In this document: in pieces, positions 16,801 through 26,371 of the stretch
How positions within the stretch are numbered: position 1 is the stretch's first letter
Layout: the number at the start of each line of letters is the position of its first letter
DNA from: Flavobacterium araucananum
GTDB lineage: Bacteria > Bacteroidota > Bacteroidia > Flavobacteriales > Flavobacteriaceae
DNA length: 59,275 nt
Direction: 5' to 3'
Assembly: GCF_002222055.1 (NCBI RefSeq)
Contig: NZ_MUGS01000014.1
Span: forward strand, 58,765 to 118,039
Translations under genes and position numbers: made by a program
Notes under the pieces: generated by a model
Databases searched by the model: none
What the model was told of the DNA's origin: nothing
The model's input: the letters and a program-made list of their open reading frames with translations, nothing else

Positions 16801-18859
16801 ACTCTTTCAACAAACGATTCAATTGAAACTGTTCATCGGGGTTTAAATTAGACAAAATTCTTTCAAACGAAGCACGCATTTCAGAATTTTTTAATAAATA
16901 TCGGATTGTATCCCTCCCGTATTTAGAAAATTGCCACATGTGATGTGTTGTTGCAGCGACTAAATTACTCAGAACCTGATCGTTAATAATTTTGAACGCA
17001 ATTAGTTTTTCGAGCGCATTTTGTCGCGTTGTAGCCTCATATTTAGTCGACGAAAAAGAGATTAATTCTTTAACTAAAACCTCAGAATCAGCACTGTAAT
17101 CCGGTGTCGAAAGGGCTAACGAAAGCCATAATGTGTGAAGATTATAATCGTTAAAACCAATCCAGTGCTTCGACTTCTCTAAATATTCTGTTCGATGCGC
17201 CGGGAAATTTTTCCATAAATAGAACAAAGCAATTTCTTGCGTTTGATATGATTTATCCTCTAATAAAGTTTCGTATTGAGTTCTAAAATCTTCCGGTATT
17301 TTTGATAAAGAACCTGCAACAGCCTGACGAACCTGAACATTATTAGTTTGTAAAGCGATTAACAGCAGCGCTTTTTTGGCATCGTATTTCTCAGTTTCCA
17401 ATTGGTTTACAATTGCTTCCTTTACCGTTTCATAAACATCAGATGTTAACGTGTTTTGAAAGAATTCTTCTTTTTCTGCCAGAGGGGTTTTCTTAAGTTT
17501 ATCTACTTCTAAACGAACCTGAATTGCTTTGTTTTTACTTAATAGTGCATTTGCTGTTGGCGTATCAAAAATAGTAGATTCTAACCACGTTTTCTGAAAT
17601 TTATCCAGATCAAAATCAGATACTTTTTTTATTTCATCAAAGAAATTTTGTGTGTTTACGGTTTGGTACGCATACTTTTTTAGATAATTCTTTACCGCTT
17701 TTTTAAACGCTTTATCGCCAATCGATTCGTGCAAAACAAATAATGTCCACGCCCCTTTTTCATAAAAAGTCAACGAACTCGCCTTAGCATTCAAAACCGG
17801 AATTGTATCTGTTCTTGAAGCATATTTTATTTGTTGCGCCGTTTCATAAAGTTTAGCATAAAAGAAATCATCACCATAAATCTCTCTTTCTGCCAATGCC
17901 GCATAATAGGTCGCAAAACCTTCCTGAAGCCAATGATGTGTACTACTTTCTGCCGTAATTAAATCCCCAAACCAATGGTGTGCTAATTCGTGTGCATCTA
18001 CATTCGTATAATTTCGATCTGCAAAACCTATTGAATCAACAACGTAGCGTGTTGCAAAAAGTGTTGTTGTTGTGTTTTCCATACCGGCATACAAAAAATC
18101 ACGAACCGGAATTTCTCTGTAAATTCCCCAAGGATACTTTACACCTATTTCTTTTTCCAGAAAATCAAAAATACGTTTCGAATAACGATATGTGGGCTCA
18201 AAACGATCTGCATCTTTATTTTCGAAGTAATATTCCAGCGGAATCTTAGATTTTGCTTTAAGTTCTTTTTTATCATATTTGCCTATCGCAAGCATTAATA
18301 AATAAGAACTCATTGGGTTTTCCATTTGATATTGCCAATGCACTAAATTTGCGTCTGTTTTCTTTTCTTTCAAAATTCCGTTTGATATCACCTGATATCC
18401 TGCTTCATACGTTATTCCTAAACTAAAGATTACTTTTTCATTCACATCATCAAAACTCGGAAACCAATTACTGGTGTATCTTCCTTGTCCTTGTGTCCAG
18501 ATTTGAACTTCGGTATTTTCAATATTTACAAAATACAAAGCTTGTTTAGGTTTCACCGAATAGTCAAAAGTCAAATGATTTTCTCCTTTCTGAAAATTAT
18601 TCAGAATTTGGAGTTCTTTACCGGTATTGATAAAAATAACGTCTTTATTATCGATCTGAACATGAGAGAATTCCATGTTTTTAGCATCAATTTTAATCGT
18701 ATCAATAGGTTTTAAAACCTCAAATTGATAATCAACAGTTCCTGAAACCAATTTCTGGGCAGCATTTAATTTTAATTGTCCGTTAACCGATTTAAAGTCG
18801 ACAAATTGGGTTTGTTGTGCAAAAACAAAACTGGTAAAGAATAGAAGAATATATTTCAT
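16799..18859 (-). CDS. M1-family metallo-aminopeptidase, exported
   Basis: Zinc aminopeptidase of about 686 residues. The exopeptidase motif GMEN is at 259-262 and the zinc site HELAH at 290-294, followed by WLQEGFATYYA, which supplies the third ligand (Glu). The C-terminal half is a helical-repeat domain. I choose the ATG at 18859 over the frame opening at 18940: it gives a clean signal peptide (MKYILLFFTSFVFA, then QQ) and puts the start downstream of a -7 box. The longer form would bury the signal. Probably periplasmic or surface. Confidence 0.92.
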   Translation of the reverse strand: MKYILLFFTSFVFAQQTQFVDFKSVNGQLKLNAAQKLVSGTVDYQFEVLKPIDTIKIDAKNMEFSHVQIDNKDVIFINTGKELQILNNFQKGENHLTFDYSVKPKQALYFVNIENTEVQIWTQGQGRYTSNWFPSFDDVNEKVIFSLGITYEAGYQVISNGILKEKKTDANLVHWQYQMENPMSSYLLMLAIGKYDKKELKAKSKIPLEYYFENKDADRFEPTYRYSKRIFDFLEKEIGVKYPWGIYREIPVRDFLYAGMENTTTTLFATRYVVDSIGFADRNYTNVDAHELAHHWFGDLITAESSTHHWLQEGFATYYAALAEREIYGDDFFYAKLYETAQQIKYASRTDTIPVLNAKASSLTFYEKGAWTLFVLHESIGDKAFKKAVKNYLKKYAYQTVNTQNFFDEIKKVSDFDLDKFQKTWLESTIFDTPTANALLSKNKAIQVRLEVDKLKKTPLAEKEEFFQNTLTSDVYETVKEAIVNQLETEKYDAKKALLLIALQTNNVQVRQAVAGSLSKIPEDFRTQYETLLEDKSYQTQEIALFYLWKNFPAHRTEYLEKSKHWIGFNDYNLHTLWLSLALSTPDYSADSEVLVKELISFSSTKYEATTRQNALEKLIAFKIINDQVLSNLVAATTHHMWQFSKYGRDTIRYLLKNSEMRASFERILSNLNPDEQFQLNRLLKE

Positions 18860-18883
18860 TGAAATGAATTTGAAGGCAAATTC

Positions 18884-18891
18884 CAAAGTTA
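18884..18891 (-). promoter_or_regulatory. -7 promoter box for the M1 peptidase
   Basis: On the minus strand TAACTTTG matches TAnnTTTG 24 bases before the chosen ATG. A TTTG lies 15 bases upstream, a bit closer than usual. Confidence 0.45.
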
Positions 18892-18925
18892 CAAAGGTTT
18901 CACCAACAAATCGAATGAAATTTGT

Positions 18926-19699
18926 ATGTTTACCACACAAAAACCTAACAACGTGTCTACACCCAAAAAAGCACTGTTTAACTGGAGCAGCGGAAAAGAT
19001 TCTGCTTTGGCTTTATACAAAACATTACAAAATCCTGATTTTAAAATCGAATATTTATTGACAAGTGTAAACCAAGAATTTCAGCGAATTTCGATGCACG
19101 GTGTTCGTGTAGCTTTACTTGAAGCACAGGCAAAAAGTATTGGTTTGCCACTAAGGATCATGCAGATCCCCGAAATGCCTACAATGGAGGTTTATGAAAA
19201 TGTAATGTTTGAAACTTTGACTCAAATAAAGGAAGAAGGAATTACACATTCGGTTTTTGGTGATATTTTTCTGGAAGATTTACGAAAATATCGTGAAAAC
19301 CAATTGGCAAAAATAGGTTTTGAAGGCATTTTTCCACTTTGGAAAATTCCAACATCAGATCTAATTCAGGATTTTCTAACACTTGGTTTTAAAACGATTG
19401 TGGTTTGCGTAAACGAAAAGTACCTTGATAAAAGTTTTGTTGGCCGAATAATGGATCAGGATTTTATTCATGATTTACCGGAGAATGTAGATGTTTGTGG
19501 CGAAAATGGCGAGTTTCATACTTTTACTTTCGACGGGCCAATTTTCTCAAACCCTGTTGATTTTGAAATTGGAGAAGTGGTATATCGAAAGTACGAAAAG
19601 CCTAAAACAGAACAAACGACAACCACAGCTTGCGATACAAACTATAGCGACGCTTTTGATTTTGGATTTTGGTATTGTGATTTAATTGAAAAAAGATGA
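18926..19699 (+). CDS. Dph6-type ATP pyrophosphatase (adenine nucleotide alpha hydrolase)
   Basis: 257 residues of the PP-loop ATPase family. The SSGKDSALAL pyrophosphate loop is near residue 20. The diphthine-ammonia-ligase-like core follows (GVRVALLEAQAKSIGLPL, FGDIFLEDLRKYRE, LWKIPTSDLI, CGENGEFHTFTFDGPIF). Bacteria lack diphthamide, so the true role is unknown; amidation or thiolation of a small molecule or tRNA is possible. It overlaps the next gene by four bases (ATGA), so they are probably co-translated. Confidence 0.88.
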   Translation: MFTTQKPNNVSTPKKALFNWSSGKDSALALYKTLQNPDFKIEYLLTSVNQEFQRISMHGVRVALLEAQAKSIGLPLRIMQIPEMPTMEVYENVMFETLTQIKEEGITHSVFGDIFLEDLRKYRENQLAKIGFEGIFPLWKIPTSDLIQDFLTLGFKTIVVCVNEKYLDKSFVGRIMDQDFIHDLPENVDVCGENGEFHTFTFDGPIFSNPVDFEIGEVVYRKYEKPKTEQTTTTACDTNYSDAFDFGFWYCDLIEKR

Positions 19700-20097
19700 A
19701 AACATCCTATTTAAAAAAATTACGCCTTCTATTATTGTGCCTTACAATTGCATTTGTTTGCCAGAGTTGTTTGGTGAGCAGATGCAAAAGACCACAGATT
19801 ATTGGGTACATCTATGATTTAGAGAATCGAAAACCAATTGAAAACTGTCTTGTTGGAGAAAGCCTGACAGATAAAAATGGTTATTTTCAATTAAAAGAAT
19901 TGCGCTATTCCCAACTAACCTTTCTGGGTTATGAAGCACCGCCATTACAGGTAAATGAATCCGTTTATAAAGAGGGTTATGACAAAAAAACGATAGAATT
20001 GTTTAATCCGTTTGGCGGCGGAAACCGAAAAGGAACGGTTCATAATGTCGATACAATTTTCTTAAAAAAAACACTCATACTTCCTGCCTTTAAATAA
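19696..20097 (+). CDS. Putative lipoprotein with carboxypeptidase-regulatory-like domain
   Basis: 133 residues. The signal peptide ends in the lipobox CQSC (Cys25), so it is a predicted lipoprotein. The mature part begins with IIGYIYDLENRKPIENCLVG...TDKNGYFQLKEL, the pattern of a short CarboxypepD_reg-like beta-sandwich. Function unknown. It overlaps the Dph6-like gene by ATGA. Confidence 0.75.
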   Translation: MKTSYLKKLRLLLLCLTIAFVCQSCLVSRCKRPQIIGYIYDLENRKPIENCLVGESLTDKNGYFQLKELRYSQLTFLGYEAPPLQVNESVYKEGYDKKTIELFNPFGGGNRKGTVHNVDTIFLKKTLILPAFK

Positions 20098-20172
20098 CTT
20101 GCTTTTTGATTTCATTTCAAGTACTATTTCGATTTAAAATCTTATTTTTATTTAAAACTTATTACTATTGCC

Positions 20173-20670
20173 ATGAAGGAAAGTTTAGAAATACAAAAAG
20201 TCTTATCGTTTTTGAACGAAATAGGAATAGCTGTAATCGAAAAAGAATTAGAGGGAACTTTCCTGCCCGGATTGAGTTTAGGACCTAACTGTATTTATAT
20301 CGACTTTGATAAGTTATTATATCCCGGAGACATTCTGCACGAAGCTGGACATCTGGCTGTTACTACTGCGGCACAACGAAAAGTCGTTGGTACAAAAGAG
20401 ATGTCTCCAGACTGGCCAACACAAGCCGAAGAAATAGGAACTATTCTCTGGTCTTTTGCTGCATTAAATCATTTGCAATTACCCCTTGAATTTGTATTTC
20501 ATCCCAATGGATATAAAAATGCATCAGACTGGTTTATTTCTAATTTTAGTACCCAAAGTTATATTGGCTTACCTTTTCTGGAATGGGTTGGACTTTGTTT
20601 AAGTGAAGATCGCGCGATTAAAGAAGGCAAACCTGCATTTCCTGCTATGCTAAAATGGATGAGGGATTAA
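20173..20670 (+). CDS. Small conserved protein with HEAGH zinc-site motif
   Basis: 165 residues, no signal peptide. ILHEAGHLA has the HExxH pattern of zincin metallopeptidases. Possible additional ligands are Glu residues in PTQAEEIGTILWSF or LSEDRAIKEG. The fold is compact and soluble. I know no named function; peptidase activity is inference from the motif. It follows the lipoprotein gene by 75 bp and converges with the DUF1697 gene. Confidence 0.75.
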   Translation: MKESLEIQKVLSFLNEIGIAVIEKELEGTFLPGLSLGPNCIYIDFDKLLYPGDILHEAGHLAVTTAAQRKVVGTKEMSPDWPTQAEEIGTILWSFAALNHLQLPLEFVFHPNGYKNASDWFISNFSTQSYIGLPFLEWVGLCLSEDRAIKEGKPAFPAMLKWMRD

Positions 20671-20686
20671 TAATTGTCTAATTATT
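20669..20686. terminator. Small hairpin between convergent genes
   Basis: AATAATT GTCT AATTATT forms a seven-pair stem that overlaps both 3' ends in an 11-base gap. Weak, but placed to act for both genes. Confidence 0.35.
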
Positions 20687-21224
20687 GAGCATACATCGCT
20701 AACAAATTGGTAACCGTGTTCCAGTTTCTAATAGTTGCTGTAACGCTAAGTTTTTTCTCTATATATTTTTGATCAAATCTCGTTTTACCAGCTCCAACAG
20801 CATATTTTATAAAAATTCTGTTTCCGTCAATACTTGCTTCATCAGGTTTAAACTGACTAATTTTTAAGTCGTTTATATTTTCACTTTTTAATGCAACTGA
20901 AACAAAAGCCACATAAAGTTTTTTGGTATCAACCTCTTTTTCTTTTAAAAATGGGCTGTTTTTAAAACACAATTCCAGATCTTCTTTAGTAATAACAATC
21001 GTTGGAACCTCATGTCCAAAAACTTTAAAAATCTCTTGCTTGATCATAAAAGCAACTTTCGAAGCACTTTCTTCCTCTGTATCAACAAAAACATTTCCGG
21101 ATTGCAAATAGGTTCGGACGTTTTGAAAACCAATATTTTCTAACATCGTTTTCAAAGCTTCCATTTTCATCATATTGTGACCAGAAACGTTGATTCCTCT
21201 TAAAAGTGCTAAATGTGTTGTCAT
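20682..21224 (-). CDS. DUF1697 domain protein
   Basis: 180 residues matching DUF1697 from the start: LLRGINVSGHNMMKMEALKTMLENIGFQNVRTYLQSGNVF is the family hallmark. The C-terminal IEKKLSVTATIRNWNTVTNL is also typical. A soluble cytoplasmic protein widely distributed in bacteria; no biochemical role is established that I know of. Full length. Confidence 0.9.
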   Translation of the reverse strand: MTTHLALLRGINVSGHNMMKMEALKTMLENIGFQNVRTYLQSGNVFVDTEEESASKVAFMIKQEIFKVFGHEVPTIVITKEDLELCFKNSPFLKEKEVDTKKLYVAFVSVALKSENINDLKISQFKPDEASIDGNRIFIKYAVGAGKTRFDQKYIEKKLSVTATIRNWNTVTNLLAMYAQ

Positions 21225-21308
21225 TTTTAAAGTTTAAAATAAAAAATAAAGAGTATCTAATGGTTTAAAATTAAATACTCTTTTATATCTGTGCAAACTT
21301 ACAGCTTT

Positions 21309-21740
21309 TTATTTCATTTTTTTATATTGCAGGCCCGGACCATCACATGCTTGCCAAGAGCTTACCAGCAAACTGTCTTCGTTAATAAAAAGACTTTCAC
21401 TCGGATTTCCCAAACAGCTACCAATAATCGGGCTGTTTTCTTTGTAAGTTAACTCAAACTGAGTTCTGTCATCAGCCTTTGTAATTTTAAATGTTCCACT
21501 TGCAGTTACTGTTTTACTATCAGCAACTCTTGTTTTTACAAATGTACCATCTGTATTAAAAACATACGATTCCTGCCATTCCATCGCAGATCCTGTTGTT
21601 TCAGAGTTAATAAAAGAACCTGACATCTTAACTAATTGCCATTTTCCGTTGTAATCTGAAATTATAGTTGCATGAGAATTGTCGCTTGAGCAAGAAATAA
21701 CACTTAAGAATAGCATAAAGATAATTCCGATTTTTTCCAT
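21309..21740 (-). CDS. Putative lipocalin-like lipoprotein
   Basis: 143 residues. The lipobox VISC puts lipidated Cys at 17. The mature domain starts with NGKWQLVKMSGS and runs through alternating strands (YVFNTDGTFVKTR, ASGTFKITKADDRTQFELTY, SLFINEDSLLVSSWQACDGPGLQYKK), the layout of the lipocalin-like/META-like beta-barrels common in Flavobacteria. Two Cys in the mature part may pair. Ligand unknown. Confidence 0.72.
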   Translation of the reverse strand: MEKIGIIFMLFLSVISCSSDNSHATIISDYNGKWQLVKMSGSFINSETTGSAMEWQESYVFNTDGTFVKTRVADSKTVTASGTFKITKADDRTQFELTYKENSPIIGSCLGNPSESLFINEDSLLVSSWQACDGPGLQYKKMK

Positions 21741-21969
21741 TTTATAGTGGTTTTTAGGATTGGTTGTACTTAATAGATTGTTCTTTTGTTAAATGGTTGC
21801 TTCAAATTACAAATAAATAACATAAAAATTTAATTTATAATTTTTACTTCTTAATAAAATAGTGCTTCCCCTATGCAAATAAAACTACTCCAGGCATCAT
21901 TATCCTTTTATAGAATTGTTTTTGAAAACAGATAACACTTTTAAAATTCCCAATTAAAATCTATCTTCG
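21741..21969. other. Intergenic region, no gene seen
   Basis: AT-rich leader region upstream of the lipoprotein gene on the minus strand; no ORF or hairpin that I can support. Confidence 0.4.
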
Positions 21970-22263
21970 CTTGAGAAAGAGGAAAGAGTGAAGAGGAAAA
22001 GAGAATAGAGTATAGAAGAAAGAAAATAGAGTATAGAACAAAGAGTAAAGAGTATAGAATATAGAGTAAAGATTATAGAGTAAAGATTATAGAGTAAAGA
22101 GCATATATTATAGATCGAACTCTTTCTTCTATTTTCTTTATTCTTTCTTCTTTATTCTTTCTTCTATGTTCTTTCTTCTATTTTCTTTCTTCTATACTCT
22201 TTGTTCTATTTTCTTTGTTCTATTCTCTTTGTTCTTTCTTCTATTTTCCATGCTCTTTCACCT
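21970..22263. repeat. Large inverted 7-bp repeat tract (purine half then pyrimidine half)
   Basis: From 21970 to about 22110 the plus strand is polypurine (units like AGAGTAAAGAGTATAGA). From about 22118 to 22263 it is polypyrimidine with units CTTTCTT, CTATTTT and CTTTGTT. The halves are approximate reverse complements and could pair over more than 100 bases. Same family as 16664-16800. Confidence 0.8.
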
Positions 22264-22303
22264 AATAAATCTCTAATCAAAAAATCTAATAATCTGCTTA
22301 AAA

Positions 22304-24412
22304 ATGTCTAATAATCTCCTTGAAACCCCGATCGAATACTTAAAAGGCGTTGGTCCCAGTCGTGGTCAGTTGCTTCGTAAGGAATTGGGTATTCACAAAT
22401 ACCGGGATTTAGTTAATTTTTTTCCGAACAGATATATTGACAGAACACGTTATTATAAGATCAACGAACTTCAGAATACAAGTGCCGAAGTGCAGATTAT
22501 TGGAAAAATAATCAACATAAAAACGGTAGAATTTGCAAAAAATAAAAAGCGTTTAGTTGCTACTTTTGTAGACGATACGGGACAAATTGACCTGAATTGG
22601 TTTCAGGGCCATAAATGGATTCGCGAGAGTTTAAAACTGAATGAAGTTTGTGTGATTTTTGGCAAATGTTCCCTTTACGGAAGTCAGTTTAGTATGGCAC
22701 ATCCGGAAATCGAATTATTATCCGAGCACGAAAAAAGTCTTCGCTCCGCGATGCAGCCTGTTTATCCTTCGACCGAAACTCTGACAAACAGAGGGATTTC
22801 GAACCGGACTATCAATAAAATGATGGAGCAATTGTTTCTTGAAACGCAAGCTTTATTTACAGAAACTTTTCCGCCTTATTTAATTGATGAAGTAAAACTA
22901 ATTTCGAAAAGAGCTGCTTTATTCAACATTCATTTTCCTAAAAGTGCAGATGCTTTGGCAAAAGCACAATTTAGATTGAAATTTGAAGAGCTGTTTTTTA
23001 TTCAATTGCAATTGATTACCAAAAATCTGATTAGGAAACATAAAATAAAAGGACATCCGTTTACAAAAGTGGGAGAATTTTTTAATGACTTTTATCAAAA
23101 TCATTTGCCTTTTCAGCTTACGAATGCACAAAAAAGAGTTGTAAAAGAAATTCGTTCAGATATGGGTAGTAATGCCCAAATGAACCGCTTACTGCAAGGA
23201 GATGTGGGTTCAGGAAAAACAATTGTCGCTTTTTTAAGCATGCTTTTGGCAATCGATAATGGTTTTCAGGCTTGTTTGATGGCACCAACAGAGATTCTTG
23301 CCAATCAGCACTTTATTGGATTATCTGAATTGGCCCAAACTCTAAACATCAATATAAAGATTCTTACGGGTTCTACCAGAATTGCCACTCGAAGAATTAT
23401 ACACGAAGAACTGGAAAACGGCAGTTTACATATCCTCATTGGCACTCATGCTTTACTGGAGGATAAGGTAAAATTCAAGAATTTAGGACTGGCAGTAATC
23501 GACGAGCAACACCGTTTTGGGGTAGAGCAAAGATCTAAATTGTGGAAAAAAAACGAGATTCCGCCCCACGTTTTAGTAATGACCGCCACTCCTATTCCCC
23601 GAACATTAGCAATGAGTTTGTACGGAGATCTGGATATCTCTGTAATTGATGAGTTGCCTCCGGGCAGAAAACCCATTCAAACCGTACATCGATTTGATAG
23701 TAATCGCCTGAAAGTCTGGAAGTTTTTAAGAGACGAAATCGCTCTGGGCAGACAAATTTATATTGTATATCCATTAATTCAGGAATCTGAAAAAATGGAT
23801 TTCAAGGATTTAATGGACGGTTACGAAAGTATTTCGCGTGATTTTCCGTTACCGCAATATTCGATTTCTATTTTGCACGGGAAAATGAAACCAGCAGATA
23901 AAGATGCCGAAATGAAACGTTTTTCTGAAGGTAAAACCAATATCATGGTAGCTACAACCGTAATTGAAGTTGGCGTAAATGTGCCCAATGCGAGCGTAAT
24001 GATTATAGAAAGTGCAGAGCGCTTTGGATTATCACAATTGCACCAATTGCGTGGTCGTGTTGGTCGTGGTGCTGAGCAGAGTTATTGTATTTTAATGACA
24101 AGCCATAAGTTAAGTTCCGACAGTAAAACCAGAATGGAAACTATGGTTAAGACTAATGATGGTTTCGAAATTGCCGAAGTAGATCTTAAACTTCGTGGTC
24201 CCGGAGATCTTATGGGAACACAACAAAGCGGTGTTTTAAACCTTCAGATTGCTGATATTGTTCGTGACCGCGATATTTTGAGCCTTGCCCGAAACTATGC
24301 CATGAAAGTCCTAAAAGAAGACGGCCCCTTACAAAAACCGGAACACGCCATACTAAAAGCTGTTTTTATCGAAATGACAAAGAAAAAAAATATCTGGAAT
24401 TATATTAGTTAA
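22304..24412 (+). CDS. recG: ATP-dependent DNA helicase RecG
   Basis: Branch-migration helicase that rescues stalled forks and processes Holliday junctions. 702 residues, full length. The N-terminal wedge domain begins PIEYLKGVGPSRGQLLRKELGI, with an OB-fold region around 60-150. SF2 motifs follow: GDVGSGKT (I), APTEILANQH (Ia), VIDEQHRFG (II), MTATPIPRT (III), VATTVIEVGVNVPNA (V) and QLHQLRGRVGRG (VI). The C-terminal TGG-like hook is present. It follows a long repeat tract and stands alone. Confidence 0.97.
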   Translation: MSNNLLETPIEYLKGVGPSRGQLLRKELGIHKYRDLVNFFPNRYIDRTRYYKINELQNTSAEVQIIGKIINIKTVEFAKNKKRLVATFVDDTGQIDLNWFQGHKWIRESLKLNEVCVIFGKCSLYGSQFSMAHPEIELLSEHEKSLRSAMQPVYPSTETLTNRGISNRTINKMMEQLFLETQALFTETFPPYLIDEVKLISKRAALFNIHFPKSADALAKAQFRLKFEELFFIQLQLITKNLIRKHKIKGHPFTKVGEFFNDFYQNHLPFQLTNAQKRVVKEIRSDMGSNAQMNRLLQGDVGSGKTIVAFLSMLLAIDNGFQACLMAPTEILANQHFIGLSELAQTLNINIKILTGSTRIATRRIIHEELENGSLHILIGTHALLEDKVKFKNLGLAVIDEQHRFGVEQRSKLWKKNEIPPHVLVMTATPIPRTLAMSLYGDLDISVIDELPPGRKPIQTVHRFDSNRLKVWKFLRDEIALGRQIYIVYPLIQESEKMDFKDLMDGYESISRDFPLPQYSISILHGKMKPADKDAEMKRFSEGKTNIMVATTVIEVGVNVPNASVMIIESAERFGLSQLHQLRGRVGRGAEQSYCILMTSHKLSSDSKTRMETMVKTNDGFEIAEVDLKLRGPGDLMGTQQSGVLNLQIADIVRDRDILSLARNYAMKVLKEDGPLQKPEHAILKAVFIEMTKKKNIWNYIS

Positions 24413-24653
24413 GGTTCAAAGGTTCTGAGTTGCAAAGGGACAAAGTTTTTTTTCCTGGAGTAACAAAAGCTCAGAATCTTGCCAATACTGGCGTAAATCT
24501 ATGAACAAAAAAAAAGACGCTACCATACGCCTCTAAAAAACCTCTGCAACTCTGAACCTCTGCAACTCTAAACCTTTCAGCTCTGCGCCTTTGTCCCTTT
24601 GAACCTTTGTCCCTTTGAACCTTTGCAACTCTGAACCTCTGCAACTTTGAGCC
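24413..24653. repeat. Inverted 8-bp repeat pair enclosing a degenerate palindrome
   Basis: Just after recG, 24413-24445 carries GGTTCAAAGGTTCTGAG-type units. 24541-24653 carries the reverse complement as 8-bp units (CCTTTGAA, CCTCTGCA, CTCTGAA). Near the middle, at about 24516-24534, AGACGC..ACGCCTCTA is a decayed copy of the GACGCACTG palindrome seen in full at 35131-35501. The order palindrome, A-run, octamer tract is the same at both loci. Confidence 0.75.
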
Positions 24654-24787
24654 TTATAAAAAAAATATACTTCACTGCAATAATCTAAAGATTCAATTCC
24701 TTTTCTAAGGTGATTTAGATTCGTTGGGGGACAAATTTTTAGTTTGAATTTTCAGTTTATACAATGAAGCATATATTTTGATGTTCC
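24654..24787. other. Short gap upstream of the PAS gene end, nothing seen
   Basis: No ORF or clear hairpin apart from a T-rich stretch that could act as a weak terminator for the PAS gene. Confidence 0.3.
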
Positions 24788-25390
24788 TTATTTTTTGGGT
24801 GGCGTTTTCTTGTCAAACAAACCACTAAAAAGTCCTTTGCTTATTTTATTTTTATCGTCTTTTCCTGTAGCAATAAGATGATCAATATATTCCATATAAG
24901 TCTTCTTTCGTTCTTCCAGAAAACCTATTAAATAATCCTCTGAAGCTCCAAGGCCACTTACTTCTTCGATATGAAGCAGTTTTTTATATAATGGCTCGAT
25001 AAATTTTACTATAATTTCTTCGGGAACAGCTTTTCTTGTACCAAAATAACCGGCAATTTCGCCATCGCCATCAGCAATAATTTTAAAATCGGTAACTACC
25101 CAATAATATCTTCCTGTTTTAGACATGTTTTTTATAACGACATGAATGTTTTCGCTTGATTTAATACTATCCCACAAGAATTTAAAAATTACTTTTGGCA
25201 TATCAGGATGGCGTACTACGTTATGAGGTTGCCCGATAAGCTCATGCTCATCATAACCAGAAACGTCAATAAAAGCTTCGTTTGCGTATAAAATTGTTCC
25301 CTTTGTGTCTGTTTTACTTAATAATACTTTAGTTTTATTCCAATCAACTTCTCTATCTGATGGAGTGGGGCGATTAATTCTGGTATCCAT
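24788..25390 (-). CDS. Stand-alone PAS-domain protein (Aer-like)
   Basis: 200 residues. Residues about 25-120 are a PAS domain of the chemoreceptor Aer class: TDTKGTILYANEAFIDVSGYDEHELIGQPHNVVRHPDMP with YYWVVTDFKIIADGDGEIAGYFGTRKAV. In Aer this fold binds FAD and senses redox state. A helical region and a charged tail follow. No output domain (kinase, methyl-accepting or GGDEF) is attached. It is the last gene of a three-gene unit with a 6-TM protein and a thioredoxin-like protein, which suggests redox sensing (inference). Confidence 0.85.
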   Translation of the reverse strand: MDTRINRPTPSDREVDWNKTKVLLSKTDTKGTILYANEAFIDVSGYDEHELIGQPHNVVRHPDMPKVIFKFLWDSIKSSENIHVVIKNMSKTGRYYWVVTDFKIIADGDGEIAGYFGTRKAVPEEIIVKFIEPLYKKLLHIEEVSGLGASEDYLIGFLEERKKTYMEYIDHLIATGKDDKNKISKGLFSGLFDKKTPPKK

Positions 25391-25481
25391 AAATTTTGTA
25401 TTTTAAATTAACATGCAAGTTTATTTTGCATATAAAATGAGGCCTGTAAAGTATTTTGATTAAGTTTTTTTATTGTTTTAA

Positions 25482-26342
25482 TTAGCCTTGTCCTCTGGTA
25501 TTTGTTGACTTGACGTGAATGTCATTTACCAAATCGTCAATTTTTTTTGCACTTTCGCGCATCATTTCGAGATAGCTTAACAGTTTATCATTATCGGTAT
25601 GTCCTTTTGATACATCGATAAGTTTTAGGACAGAGTTTACAGGTAATTTTAAATCCAGTGTTGTTCTGTGAATAAAATCATTGTAATCTTTTGTAGCCGA
25701 CATTGAGTTGTATTTTGCCGATGCTAATTTTATATTTTCCAATTCATATTCATCAGAAATTTTCGAAATGTGATTCTGACTGTGTTTTTTGAAGTAGTAT
25801 GCCCAATAACCATTCATTATAAAAACTACTGCTGCCAAAACAACGTGAATAAGAAGTGTTTGTAAATCAAAATTTACCTGCGAAAAATACAATTGCAATC
25901 CTTTTGGATCCGTATAAACAAAGTTTTGCATATATGCCAAAGCTGCGTGATGTATGACCACTAAAATAGTAAGCGGAATTTGAAGTTTCCAGTTTTGATA
26001 TATAATTAAAATGGTACTGGCAATAAAAACGGTAAAATGCATTTCGAATAAACCGTGCATCTGGTAAATGTACTGCGCCATAAATACAGCCAGAATTACC
26101 GAAAGAACATATTGGTAAAAATTTGATTTTTTGAAAAAGAATTTTGCCGAATAATACAGTAAAAGATTGAGAGTTCCTACTCCTGCAGCAATTTCAAATG
26201 TATCATACTTAAACGCTAGTGCAATCCCCAGAAGGAAATAAGCGACAAGAACGTAATTAATAATTGTATCTGATTTTTGTGTCATTGTAGACACAAAATT
26301 ATGCAGATAATCGTGTTCATTCAAACTGGCTTTTGTTTTCAT
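25482..26342 (-). CDS. Six-helix membrane sensor-like protein without kinase domain
   Basis: 286 residues. About six membrane helices lie between residues 28 and 195, carrying MHGLFEMHFTVFIAS and VVIHHAALAY; this HG-x-x-E-x-HF ... HH pattern resembles a membrane domain found in some methyl-accepting chemotaxis proteins. After the membrane part comes a helical stretch (TTLDLKLPVNSVLKLIDVSKG ... MMRESAKKIDDLVNDI) like a HisKA dimerisation helix, with no ATPase domain. It may be a truncated sensor that signals through the neighbouring PAS protein (inference). Confidence 0.7.
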   Translation of the reverse strand: MKTKASLNEHDYLHNFVSTMTQKSDTIINYVLVAYFLLGIALAFKYDTFEIAAGVGTLNLLLYYSAKFFFKKSNFYQYVLSVILAVFMAQYIYQMHGLFEMHFTVFIASTILIIYQNWKLQIPLTILVVIHHAALAYMQNFVYTDPKGLQLYFSQVNFDLQTLLIHVVLAAVVFIMNGYWAYYFKKHSQNHISKISDEYELENIKLASAKYNSMSATKDYNDFIHRTTLDLKLPVNSVLKLIDVSKGHTDNDKLLSYLEMMRESAKKIDDLVNDIHVKSTNTRGQG

Positions 26343-26371
26343 AAATTCATTGATTAGGTTAAGAAATAGAT

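Noticed and set aside
18860..18940. Extended N-terminus of the M1 peptidase
   Set aside because: Would mask the signal peptide and contain the -7 promoter box.
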